Assembly: GCF_000685315.1 (NCBI RefSeq)
Contig: NZ_ARYM01000008.1
Coordinates: 1 to 64,000 of the forward strand
Reading direction: 5' to 3'
From: Hyphomonas polymorpha PS728
GTDB lineage: Bacteria > Pseudomonadota > Alphaproteobacteria > Caulobacterales > Hyphomonadaceae
Length of the DNA: 64,000 bases
In this document: piece by piece, positions 42,181 through 50,433 of the stretch
How the letters are laid out: each line of letters opens with the position of its first letter
Numbering within the stretch: position 1 is the stretch's first letter
Position numbers and translations under genes: made by a program
Notes under the pieces: generated by a model
Database searches by the model: none
Seen by the model: the letters and a program-made list of their open reading frames with translations, nothing else
What the model was told of the DNA's origin: nothing

Positions 42181-43557
42181 TCAGGCGGTTCTTTCGGCGA
42201 TGGCCGGAGTATCGAGGGCAGGGCTGGCGCCGGTGGTTTCAGGTGTTTCGCCGCGCTTCGGAGCACGCATCATCACCACGGCCACCCAGACGATGGCGGC
42301 CACGGCAGAGAGGATGAGGAACATCAGGATGAAGTTGCCCGTCAGATCACGGATGACGCCGCCAATCGTCGGCCCGAGGGCGGACGCAGCGCCAACGAGG
42401 CACATGGAGGAGAAAAGCTCCAGATTATGCCGCTGGCCGAAATAGTTCATCATCAGCACGGTGCAGGAGAGGGCGGTGAGGCCAAAGCCGATGCCGGTGC
42501 CGATTGCGTAGATCAGCAGGATGGAGTGGGAGTTTGACGTGGCGAGGACCGCGCATCCGATGGAGGTGGCGGCGAGCGACACGATCATCAGATAACGCGG
42601 GTCAACCCGTTCGCCGAGGAAGCCGCCGCCGATGCGCGTGAGCACCGCGATGAAGGCTTCCAGGCTCAGCATAGCGCCGGCGGTTTCATTCGAGACGCCG
42701 CGTTCGACGAGATGGCCGACCGAGAGGCTGGTGACCGTAACCAGGGCCATCAGGTTTGCGAAATAGGCAGCCACGAGGATCATGTATTGCGGGGTGCGCA
42801 TCGCTTCCTTCACGCCCCAGTCAACCGGGGTGACGTAGACGCGGGAAGGCTTTGCGGCAGCAGCTGTTTCGCAGGTGGTGCCAGGGGTGGGGGCAGACTC
42901 GATCTTTGTCTCGATGGCGGGCTCTGTCAGTTCGCGCTCCGCAGGCTGAGCAAAGCGTTTGTCGAGGCCGATGATGAGCGCGCCGGCGATGCCCGTGGCG
43001 AGGAGGAGGAGGGACTGGTAGACCCAGTAATCGCGCCAGACCTGGCCTTCCACCGAAAGCACGGCCATCACCATCCACGGGCCGAAGACGTTTCCAAAGC
43101 CGCCGATAGTAAAATAGAGGCCGAGGGCGGTGGAGCGGTTCTTGAAGTGGCGGCTGATGACGAAGGTGGACGGAATGGTGCCAAGCATCTGGTAGGCGAC
43201 GCCGCAGATGGCTGCGGCGATGAAATATTGCAGCAGGCTGTTGACGGAACTCATCATGTAGAGACCGAGCGCCATGAGCAGGGCGCCGCAGATCAGCGCG
43301 AGCCGGACTCCGAACTTGCGGATCAGCAGGGTGGGCAGGAGGGAGGAGCCGCCGCAGGCGGCGCCCAGGATGGTGAAGCCGAGGCCGGCCTGGGACCAGC
43401 TCCACTCAAGCTCTGACACCATATGAGGCAGGACGATGCCCAGGGAGGAGAAGGTGGCGGCGCTGATCAGCAGGTCCAGCGTGCTGAGTGTGGCCAGATG
43501 GCCCCCTGCCAGAGGAGACACGGAGCGGACGGATTTGAAGATTCCGGAAGTCAGCAT
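42181..43557 (-). CDS. MFS transporter (monocarboxylate/oxalate-formate type)
   Basis: A 458-residue 12-helix major facilitator protein. The N-terminal half has SSLGIVLPHMVSELEWSWSQAG near residue 36, typical of the OFA/MCT branch, where the first periplasmic side often reads W-S-x-x-Q/x. A long cytosolic loop rich in Glu, Pro and Thr lies at about residues 205-255. It probably imports the organic acid or amide used by the island. It is first in the operon MFS - RutA-like - M20. The 12-bp island motif (43630-43641) lies 73 bases upstream. Confidence 0.88.
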   Translation of the reverse strand: MLTSGIFKSVRSVSPLAGGHLATLSTLDLLISAATFSSLGIVLPHMVSELEWSWSQAGLGFTILGAACGGSSLLPTLLIRKFGVRLALICGALLMALGLYMMSSVNSLLQYFIAAAICGVAYQMLGTIPSTFVISRHFKNRSTALGLYFTIGGFGNVFGPWMVMAVLSVEGQVWRDYWVYQSLLLLATGIAGALIIGLDKRFAQPAERELTEPAIETKIESAPTPGTTCETAAAAKPSRVYVTPVDWGVKEAMRTPQYMILVAAYFANLMALVTVTSLSVGHLVERGVSNETAGAMLSLEAFIAVLTRIGGGFLGERVDPRYLMIVSLAATSIGCAVLATSNSHSILLIYAIGTGIGFGLTALSCTVLMMNYFGQRHNLELFSSMCLVGAASALGPTIGGVIRDLTGNFILMFLILSAVAAIVWVAVVMMRAPKRGETPETTGASPALDTPAIAERTA

Positions 43558-43629
43558 CTGTCTCTCTCTTGCTCTTCAATTCTTTGTAGCGGGGGCTGCG
43601 TTGCAGATCGCGGGCCAGCAGATCAAAAT

Positions 43630-43641
43630 CTGACATTTCAG
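43630..43641. promoter_or_regulatory. Island operator motif, copy 1
   Basis: CTGACATTTCAG, matching CTRACATYTCAG, lies 73-84 bases upstream of the MFS-RutA-M20 operon. It is followed by an inverted relative, ACAAAATGTTAG (43642-43653). The CTGA/TCAG ends make it partly palindromic. Confidence 0.6.
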
Positions 43642-43722
43642 ACAAAATGTTAGAAACTGCGTCAGATATGGTTCAGGTTGCCTATCAATTGACCATTGGG
43701 CGGGCATGGCGGGATTTCCGGA

Positions 43723-44988
43723 TCAGGCAGCGCCCGGCCGGGCGCCGGGGCTGCGGGTGAAGAGGAAGATGGCAGCGCCTGTGAGCAGCGCGGCAACGAG
43801 GCCGGAGAGGGCAAGCGGCAGGCGGTATCCCATCCCGTCCAGCACTGCGCCGGTGGCCAGTGCGCCAAGCGCCGGGGCGCCGCGCATCAGGGCGCCCCAA
43901 AGGCTGAGCACGCGGCCGGAGACAGCTTCGTCCGTATCCAGAACCATCACGAGCTGGGAGGTGGCCGCGCTGATGCACATGAAGAAGCCGAGGATGGTGG
44001 CCGCCAGCGTGGCCGAGAGGATGCCCGGCGTGGCCGAAAAGGCGACAAGGGAGAGGCAGGCGGCAAGCGATGACCAGAAGAACATCATGGCGGGCCGGGC
44101 GGGAGCATTCAGCGTGACGATGACGGCGCCGACAACCGCCCCGGCGCCGACGCCCATGATGAGGTAGGAATAATCCTGCACATTGCCGCCAAATAGCCGG
44201 TCTGCGAAGGCGGGCATCAGTTCGTAAACCGGGCGGACGAGGAAGGCGGTGGCCGCGAAGATCAGCAGTACGGGCGTGACAACGCTGTGGCTCGAGGCGG
44301 CATTCAGGCCGGTCCAGAGCTGGCGGAGGAAGGGTTCGCGCGGGGCGGGCGCGGCGCTGGCGGCGTGCAGCTTCCGCAGGCTGAGAACAGTCGCGATCAT
44401 CACGAGGGAGACGGCGGCATTGATCCAGAAGATCGAGGCGGGGCCGGGCCAGATGACCAGCGGACCAGCAAGCGCCGGGCCGAGGAAACGGGTGACGTTG
44501 ACGGAGATGGCGGTCATCGACATGCCGGTCGGCAGGCAGTCGCGCGGGGTGGCATCGCGCAGCAGCAGGGTGCGTGCCGATTCCTGGAGGGCAGCGGCGA
44601 TGCCACCCGCCGCCGTGAGCGCCATCAGCAGCAGCGGCGCGGAGAGGCCGAGGAAAACAACGAGTCCCGTGGCGACGGAGATGAGCAGCGCCGCCGTCTG
44701 GCAAACAAGAACGATCCGCTTGCGGTTCATCCGGTCTGCCAGCACCCCGCCGAGCGGGCCGAAGAACAGGCCGGGCAGCAGCTCTGCGCTGGCCAGCAGC
44801 CCGAGCCAGGTGGTGGAGCCTGTAAGTTCCCACATGATCCAGCCAAGCGCGATGCGCTGCATCCACTGGCTGGCCATCATGGCCGTGGAGGCGAGGAACA
44901 GGCTGCGATAGGCCGTGTCGGCCATGACGCGGATGAGGGCGGCTGTGCCGGTGAGGTGGGGGCCGCCGGCTTTTTCAGGAGGGCTCAT
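43723..44988 (-). CDS. MFS transporter (drug/siderophore-efflux type)
   Basis: A 421-residue MFS protein of the DHA3/EntS-like branch: FLASTAMMASQWMQRIALGW near the N-terminus, then GPLGGVLADRMNRKRIVLVCQ, the typical loop 2-3 motif. Members mainly export drugs, siderophores or metabolites. It overlaps the RutF-like gene by four bases and ends the operon RutB-like - M20 - RutF-like - MFS. Export of a pathway end product or toxic intermediate is a reasonable inference. Confidence 0.88.
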   Translation of the reverse strand: MSPPEKAGGPHLTGTAALIRVMADTAYRSLFLASTAMMASQWMQRIALGWIMWELTGSTTWLGLLASAELLPGLFFGPLGGVLADRMNRKRIVLVCQTAALLISVATGLVVFLGLSAPLLLMALTAAGGIAAALQESARTLLLRDATPRDCLPTGMSMTAISVNVTRFLGPALAGPLVIWPGPASIFWINAAVSLVMIATVLSLRKLHAASAAPAPREPFLRQLWTGLNAASSHSVVTPVLLIFAATAFLVRPVYELMPAFADRLFGGNVQDYSYLIMGVGAGAVVGAVIVTLNAPARPAMMFFWSSLAACLSLVAFSATPGILSATLAATILGFFMCISAATSQLVMVLDTDEAVSGRVLSLWGALMRGAPALGALATGAVLDGMGYRLPLALSGLVAALLTGAAIFLFTRSPGARPGAA

Positions 44989-45497
44989 GAGCGCCCTTCG
45001 GGAACGGGTTCACGAGGATCAAGGCACCAGATGTTGCCGCGGTGATAGGCAAGCGGCGCGGCAGCCTTATTGGAGCCGAGCTGCAACACGCGGCCGACGA
45101 CGATTTCGTGATCGCCGCCCTCATGGATGGCGTGAACGCGGCAATCGAACCAGGCGACCGACTCCGTCAGCACCGGCGCGCCGGTGGTAGCGGGGGCGTG
45201 GGCGACTCCCTGAAAGCGATCTTCCGCGCTCTTGGAGGAGAAGCGGCGGACGACATCCATATGCGGTTTGGAAAGGATGTTGACGGCGAAGAAGCCGGCG
45301 CTGCGGATTGCTTCGAGCGAACGGCTCGACCGGTCGAGACAGACAAGCAGCAGGGGCGGGGATTGCGAGACGGCGGAGAAGGCATTGACGGCGGTGCCGG
45401 CGATCTGGTCACCACTGAGCGTGGTGACGACGGTGACGCCGGTGAGGAAGCCGCCCATGGCTTCGCGCCAGAGGCCTGCATCGATGGGATGGGTCAT
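44985..45497 (-). CDS. RutF/HpaC-like flavin reductase
   Basis: A 170-residue NAD(P)H:flavin oxidoreductase of the FMN-binding split-barrel family: MGGFLTGVTVVTTLSG, GTAVNAFSAVSQSPPLLLVCLD and FAVNILSKPH. It supplies reduced FMN to a two-component monooxygenase. The RutA-like enzyme encoded in the neighbouring operon is the obvious partner. ATG at 45497 is chosen for the GAGGAG seven bases upstream. It begins 13 bases after M20 paralogue 2. Confidence 0.9.
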   Translation of the reverse strand: MTHPIDAGLWREAMGGFLTGVTVVTTLSGDQIAGTAVNAFSAVSQSPPLLLVCLDRSSRSLEAIRSAGFFAVNILSKPHMDVVRRFSSKSAEDRFQGVAHAPATTGAPVLTESVAWFDCRVHAIHEGGDHEIVVGRVLQLGSNKAAAPLAYHRGNIWCLDPREPVPEGRS

Positions 45498-45510
45498 GTG
45501 CCGTCTCCTC

Positions 45511-46884
45511 TCAGCCGAACGGGTTGTCGCCATAGACCGGCTTGGTGCGCTTTGTCATGGCCTCGCTGCTGGCCTTACCGCAAAGGGCGAGAGCGGTGAG
45601 GGCATAGATCAGCGCGCTTTTGGCCAGATCGTCCGGGGTCGGACGCCAGCGTTTGAAGCCGGTGGTGATGGCGGGCACACGGTTCATGTTGAAGACGTTA
45701 TGGTCTCGCCACATGCTGGAATAGACAGGCGCGGCGCGCTCGACCGGCTTTCCCAGCGTGAGGCGCGTGGCGGCATCGACTGCGCTGACCAGCGGGGCAA
45801 CCTTTCCGGCATCGGCCTCAAAGCCATGACGGACGACGACGGGCTCCACATCAAACTCGCCGATCCCTGCTCCGCGCAGAAATTTTTCGAGGTTGCGATG
45901 AACTGCGCCAATTTCCTGATTGGGAGCGAGTCCAACTTCCAGATAGAGGGCGCAGACCTCCGTGCCCGCACCAAAGGCATGAGGCACGCCGCCGCGCACG
46001 GCAGATATCTGCGCTTTGGGATAGGCGGAGCCGCCGGGCGTGTCGTAGCGGCTTTCGGCTTCGAATTTCAGGCTCCAGTCCAGGATCGGCTGGATGGCGG
46101 CGCCCATACGGTAGATGGGGTTTGGGTGCTGGGCGGCCAGTTTGGGTGAGTTGAGGAGGGGTGTGAAGACGGCCTCGCCATAGAGGCGTATACGGAAGAC
46201 AGCATATCCGCAGCCGACCCAGGTGAGCCCATAGTCGCAGCCCTCGGCAGCGATGGCGTAATCTGGCGAAACGCCGCCATGATTGAAGACGTAGTGCGTC
46301 CCGATGTCCTTGCCCATGAAATCTATGCCGCGGGCTTCTTCGATGGGCTCGGGCCCGATTTCGCCGGGGGAGGCGGTGAGGTAGAGGCGGCCGGCAAGAT
46401 CAAAGCCGCATTGCTTCAACGCCTTGGCGGCGAAGAGGAAACAGGTCATGGGCCCCCGATCATTGGCGATGGGGAAGCCGTGGAAGGCGCCGTCCTCCAG
46501 CCAGCATTCGTTCCATTCGCGCACTTCGAGGGTTTCCGGGCGGAATTTGTAGGCGTCTTCGTCCGGGTTCCAGGTGGGACTTTCGGTGTCGAGGTGAGCC
46601 GTATAGAGAAGGCTTTTGCCATCGCCCTTGCCGCCATAGGTGGCGATGATGTTCGGGCGCTCAGGCGTGGCGCCGACCTTGCGCGGGCGAAAGCCCTCTT
46701 TGGCCAGCCACTGATAGACATATTCGGCGGCCTGGGCTTCGCCCCGCGCGGGGCTGGGAATGTTTCCCAGCTCCAGAGCAACCTTTGTCATCTCTTCCTT
46801 GTCGATGGCGGCGGCGAGCGCGGCGGCGTCCTCTTCCGTGACGGTATAGTTCGCCTCGGGCAAATTCTTGAACACGTTACTCAT
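45511..46884 (-). CDS. M20-family metallo-amidohydrolase (paralogue 2)
   Basis: A 457-residue M20-family hydrolase paralogous to the one at 39682-41046, sharing YTAHLDTES (His97, Asp99), ANDRGPMTC (Asp142), GEIGPEPIEEARG and a late SMWRDHNVFNMNRVPAITTG. There is no signal peptide. It starts 18 bases after the RutB-like hydrolase and is followed by the RutF-like reductase. Two diverged copies in two co-regulated operons suggest successive hydrolytic steps, or a heteromeric enzyme, rather than simple redundancy. Confidence 0.87.
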   Translation of the reverse strand: MSNVFKNLPEANYTVTEEDAAALAAAIDKEEMTKVALELGNIPSPARGEAQAAEYVYQWLAKEGFRPRKVGATPERPNIIATYGGKGDGKSLLYTAHLDTESPTWNPDEDAYKFRPETLEVREWNECWLEDGAFHGFPIANDRGPMTCFLFAAKALKQCGFDLAGRLYLTASPGEIGPEPIEEARGIDFMGKDIGTHYVFNHGGVSPDYAIAAEGCDYGLTWVGCGYAVFRIRLYGEAVFTPLLNSPKLAAQHPNPIYRMGAAIQPILDWSLKFEAESRYDTPGGSAYPKAQISAVRGGVPHAFGAGTEVCALYLEVGLAPNQEIGAVHRNLEKFLRGAGIGEFDVEPVVVRHGFEADAGKVAPLVSAVDAATRLTLGKPVERAAPVYSSMWRDHNVFNMNRVPAITTGFKRWRPTPDDLAKSALIYALTALALCGKASSEAMTKRTKPVYGDNPFG

Positions 46885-46902
46885 TGGGATACTTTCTTGT
46901 TT

Positions 46903-47553
46903 CTATTCAACCCAGGCGGCGCAAATTTCGTCTGTGGAGACCAGCGTGGCGCAGTTGAGCGCCAGTGATTGCAACGCGCTTTCATGGATGCCGGGATCAT
47001 AGGCCGCGCAGGCGTCGGTTGGCACATAAACCAGATAATCGAGATGGAAGGCATCGCGGACAGTGCAATCGACGCAGCATTCAGTGGTCAGTCCACAGAC
47101 GATCAGCGTGTCGATGCCGCGCGCACGCAATGCGGCGTCAAGGCTGGTGCCGAAGAAGCCGCTATAGCGCAATTTCCAGATGATGGTTTCATCCGCTTGC
47201 GGGGTCGGGCCGACAAAGGCGGAGCCCGGCTCTCCGGCGCGGCAGATGGCGCCGCCCCGGTCTTCGCCATCGCGCCGGCGGCGCCATTCGCCCCAGACGG
47301 GCGAGTCGGTGGCGGGCGTGGTGGCAAGGCCCACAAAGATCACGGGCGTGCCTGCGGCGCGGGCGGCGTCAACCAGCCGCGTGGCCGTGGCCACGGCGGG
47401 AGCGGCGACGCTCATATCCAGCCCGGCTTGGCCCAGCACGCCTTCCGGTGAGGCAAAATCGACCTGGATATCGACCACGATGACCGCGGCCCGCTCGGGC
47501 GCGACCCAGCCGGCGAGGGTATCAGGATAGGCGGGTTTCGGCTTCACAGGCAT
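46903..47553 (-). CDS. RutB-like isochorismatase-fold cysteine hydrolase
   Basis: A 216-residue member of the isochorismatase-like hydrolase family. The catalytic triad is intact: Asp28 (VIVVDIQVDF), Lys127 (IIWKLRYSGFFGT) and Cys160 (GLTTECCVDCTVRDAFHLDY). The region around the nucleophile resembles RutB, which hydrolyses peroxy-ureidoacrylate after RutA. GAGGA abuts the ATG at 47553 and is six bases from a GTG two codons later (47547), so translation may start there. It opens the operon with M20 paralogue 2, RutF-like and MFS genes, after the TonB-dependent receptor. Confidence 0.88.
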   Translation of the reverse strand: MPVKPKPAYPDTLAGWVAPERAAVIVVDIQVDFASPEGVLGQAGLDMSVAAPAVATATRLVDAARAAGTPVIFVGLATTPATDSPVWGEWRRRRDGEDRGGAICRAGEPGSAFVGPTPQADETIIWKLRYSGFFGTSLDAALRARGIDTLIVCGLTTECCVDCTVRDAFHLDYLVYVPTDACAAYDPGIHESALQSLALNCATLVSTDEICAAWVE

Positions 47554-47594
47554 TCCTCATTGCAGACACTCCCTTTCGTTCTCCTCTGCCGAGT

Positions 47595-47645
47595 ACCGGT
47601 CCTGCAAGCCCAGCGGGAGGGCATGGGGAAGGCAGCAGGACCGGT
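47595..47645 (-). repeat. Long-stem inverted repeat between receptor and hydrolase genes
   Basis: ACCGGTCCTGC (47595-47605) is perfectly complementary to 47635-47645, with a 29-base loop. It lies in the 118-base gap between the TonB-dependent receptor stop and the RutB-like gene. It could act as an attenuator or RNA-stability element separating receptor from enzyme expression. No T-tract follows on the minus strand. Confidence 0.45.
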
Positions 47646-47671
47646 CCCCGGCGGGGAGCTTTTTTCCGTTC

Positions 47672-50065
47672 TCAGAACTTCTTCTTGAAGGTGACGCGAT
47701 ATTCCGTGCCGCGGCCGGGCAGGACCGCCATATCAGAATAGGTGTCTGTCACCGGCTGGAAGTAGAGCTCATCGAACAGGTTGTCGACGTTGAAGGCGAT
47801 CTCATAATCCTGGATGGTGTAGAACGCAGACACGTTCACGGTTTCATAAGCGGGCAGGATCACCGGATTGGCGAGCTTGCCGGCGGTTTCCGAGACACTC
47901 GTGATACCGCCCGTTACGCCGAACTGGCCCCATTCATAGGCGTCTGACACATAGGAGCCAAACAGGCTGACGACGGTTTGTGGCACAAGGCGGAACTCAT
48001 AGTCGCCTGGCTGGCCGACGGGCGACGTGGCGAGATTGTAGACGGCATAGGCGGCGCCATAGCCATCAATGGGGTTCAGGCCCGTTGCCCAGACCGGGAT
48101 GTATCCGAAGCTGGCATCGGGGCCTTTGACGGTGGTTTTCTGAGTGTTGCCCGCGAAGGTGAAGGAGAGGTTGTCAGTGGCAAGCCAGCGGGCTTCCAAC
48201 TCGACGCCCTTTGCCTCGGTGGCGACAACGTTATCGAACATCGAAAGGCGTGTGCGGGATTGTTCATAGCCGGCAAGGCTGCCCACCAGCGTTCCGCCGA
48301 GAAGTTCGAACTTTATACCGGCTTCGGTAAGCTCGGAGTCGGAGATCCACTGATCGCCGCTGATCAGGCCGGGGGTAATGTCGCCAGCCTGGCCGATTTC
48401 GAGGGCGGCGGTTTCGGCATAGGTGACATAGGGGAAGAGGCCAAATGGCGTATTGAAGCTGAGGCTGGCACTGTAGCTGAATTCTTCCTGGGACGCATCG
48501 AATTCGATGTTGGCCGGACAGTAGCAGAGGCCGCCAGTATCGATGGAGGTGGCATCATACCAGTCATAGCGCCCGCCCAGCAGCAGGTTCACATATTTGC
48601 CGAAGCTGATGTCCGTCAGGCCGAAGATGCTCGTGTCGGTCCAGCTGGAGTCGACGGTCATGTCCCAGCCGATACCGATATTGCCGGGCTCAACCGAGAA
48701 CGGATCATCCATGGTGTCGGCGGCTGTGGCGCCATAGATGATGTCGCGGCGATCAAGCGAGATGTAGCCGGAGTTGTAGGTTTCCTTTTTGATGGCATCC
48801 TGGCGGCGGTATCCGAAGCCCACCTTGTTGGTGGAGCGGATAAAGCTGTCTTCCGTGCCGGTGGAAAAGTCATAGCTGATGCGGCCTTCGCCGGCCCAGG
48901 CATCATAATCTGCCGGGAAGCCATAGCTGACGAAGCGCTGGTTTTCCATGTCGTCATAGAATAGCTCGACATTCAGCGCGCTCTCGCCGATTTCCTGTTT
49001 GGCCTTGAAATAGAGCGTGTTGGTGGTCGTCTTGGAGAAGTCTGCATCCGAGATGAAAACCGTACGGGGGCTGAGTTTTGCGGTGCCGACGCCTTCGGTG
49101 AGCTGGAAGCGCGGATTGACGGAAGGCGTAAAGCCGAAATAGCCAACGACGAAGCTGCCACCGGCCTCGTTGGGCGTGATGCGGCCGTTTCCATCGGTAT
49201 CAACGACGGCGGTGTTGCGGCCGGTGATGTAGGTCTGGTTGTCGATCAGGTCCTGGGTGACGCGGTTCCAGCCGGGCGTCTGCACGTACCCGTCCGAGTC
49301 AAAATACTGGCCGCTCATGGTGATGGTGAGCGTGTCGGTAACATCATATTCGCCTGACAGCTGGATCATCAGATGTTCCGGCGAAATTCCCCTGTAGTAG
49401 GAGTCCGAGTCTTCATATTCGACATAGCCATAGACCCCGCCCCGATCGCCGATGGGGATGCCGACCTGGCCGTTGGTGTTGAACTTGCCATAGGATCCGA
49501 CGGTGACTTCAGCCTGGCCGGTAACTTCATCGCTGCCGCCGGCGCGGCCGGTTTTGGGGATGACGTTGATAAGGCCGCCGACCTTGCCGGGGCCGAATGC
49601 CGGGGTGGGCGGACCACGGACGATATCGACCTGAGAGGCAGCGCCCAGAAGCGTAGGATAGGTGCCCCGGTTTTCTACACGCTTGAAGCCGTTGAAGTAG
49701 CTTTCCGCCAGAGTTCCGCGGGCGTTCACAGCGCCTTTGACGCCGTAATAGCTGCCGGTGAAGGTGCCCGGCGCGATGGCGATCAGGTCGTCAACTTCCT
49801 CAATACCGTAGCGTTCCAGAGTGAGATCGCTGACCAGCGTCGCCGAACGCGGCGTTTCGAGGAGGGACTTGCCCATGCCAAAGACGCTTTCGCTGTTGGA
49901 CTTTTCCAGAAGGCCCACGCGGTCGCTGACGACGACAATAGTGTCGAGTACGGCGGTTTCATCAGCCGTATCCTCCGTGGCCGGAGCAGGGCCGTCTTCA
50001 GCCCAGGCACTGTTGGCAAGGGCAATGGCTGTCAGAACGCTTGTCAGATAATACAGTGCTCGCAT
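47672..50065 (-). CDS. TonB-dependent receptor of the catabolic island, with a canonical EF-hand loop
   Basis: A 797-residue outer-membrane receptor: signal peptide to about residue 22, plug domain (TPRSATLVSDLTLERYGIEE, then QVDIVRGPPTPAFGPGKVGG) and a C-terminal barrel ending in YRVTFKKKF. The plug resembles FhuE/FpvA-type siderophore receptors. Residues 289-300 read DTDGNGRITPNE, a canonical EF-hand loop, in an extracellular-loop region. The island operator motif lies about 90 bases upstream (50156-50167). It is followed by the hydrolase operon in the same direction, so it likely imports the island substrate or a metal complex of it. Confidence 0.92.
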   Translation of the reverse strand: MRALYYLTSVLTAIALANSAWAEDGPAPATEDTADETAVLDTIVVVSDRVGLLEKSNSESVFGMGKSLLETPRSATLVSDLTLERYGIEEVDDLIAIAPGTFTGSYYGVKGAVNARGTLAESYFNGFKRVENRGTYPTLLGAASQVDIVRGPPTPAFGPGKVGGLINVIPKTGRAGGSDEVTGQAEVTVGSYGKFNTNGQVGIPIGDRGGVYGYVEYEDSDSYYRGISPEHLMIQLSGEYDVTDTLTITMSGQYFDSDGYVQTPGWNRVTQDLIDNQTYITGRNTAVVDTDGNGRITPNEAGGSFVVGYFGFTPSVNPRFQLTEGVGTAKLSPRTVFISDADFSKTTTNTLYFKAKQEIGESALNVELFYDDMENQRFVSYGFPADYDAWAGEGRISYDFSTGTEDSFIRSTNKVGFGYRRQDAIKKETYNSGYISLDRRDIIYGATAADTMDDPFSVEPGNIGIGWDMTVDSSWTDTSIFGLTDISFGKYVNLLLGGRYDWYDATSIDTGGLCYCPANIEFDASQEEFSYSASLSFNTPFGLFPYVTYAETAALEIGQAGDITPGLISGDQWISDSELTEAGIKFELLGGTLVGSLAGYEQSRTRLSMFDNVVATEAKGVELEARWLATDNLSFTFAGNTQKTTVKGPDASFGYIPVWATGLNPIDGYGAAYAVYNLATSPVGQPGDYEFRLVPQTVVSLFGSYVSDAYEWGQFGVTGGITSVSETAGKLANPVILPAYETVNVSAFYTIQDYEIAFNVDNLFDELYFQPVTDTYSDMAVLPGRGTEYRVTFKKKF

Positions 50066-50433
50066 GTCTTGGACCCCTCATAGGCTGCGGCGGGTTGGCT
50101 ATGAGGTCAGTTCAGGGCGGTGGGGCCAGAAAAACAGCGCCATCTGATATTTGAACTAACATTTCAGTTAACATGTTCAAATTATCAGCAGGTCTGCTGC
50201 GCGGCCGCCCAGCAATCGTGCGGTGCAGCAATTTGCGGGGGCTGGGTTTCCGGCAAAGCACAAGGCTGGCAGTGCCGCGCTGGCCCGCAAAAGCCCCCCT
50301 CCGGAAACATACTTATAAAGAGCCACGCTCAGCCCACGGCAAAAGCGCTTCATTCGATTGGACGGTGATCAAATAAATGACTGCCCGAAACCTGTGCGGT
50401 TCTGGCGGGCGGGCGCCTGACATTGCGAAAGGA
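50066..50433. other. Intergenic region between the receptor and GntR genes
   Basis: A 368-base gap. The receptor side holds the island operator and presumably the receptor promoter (about 50140-50185). The remaining 240 bases toward the GntR stop show no gene, RNA or clear terminator. Confidence 0.5.
50144..50179. promoter_or_regulatory. Island operator motif, copy 2 (three 12-bp units)
   Basis: The core CTAACATTTCAG (50156-50167) is flanked by two looser 12-bp relatives, CTGATATTTGAA (50144-50155) and TTAACATGTTCA (50168-50179), so the site looks like three tandem 12-bp units. The 16 bases 50154-50169 also form an imperfect palindrome (AACT...AGTT). It sits about 90 bases upstream of the TonB-dependent receptor start. 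Confidence 0.6.

Noticed and set aside
43685..44866. Alternative minus-strand frame inside the second MFS gene
   Set aside because: The other minus-strand frame encodes a clear 12-helix MFS protein. This one is Arg/His/Pro-rich and has no membrane helices.
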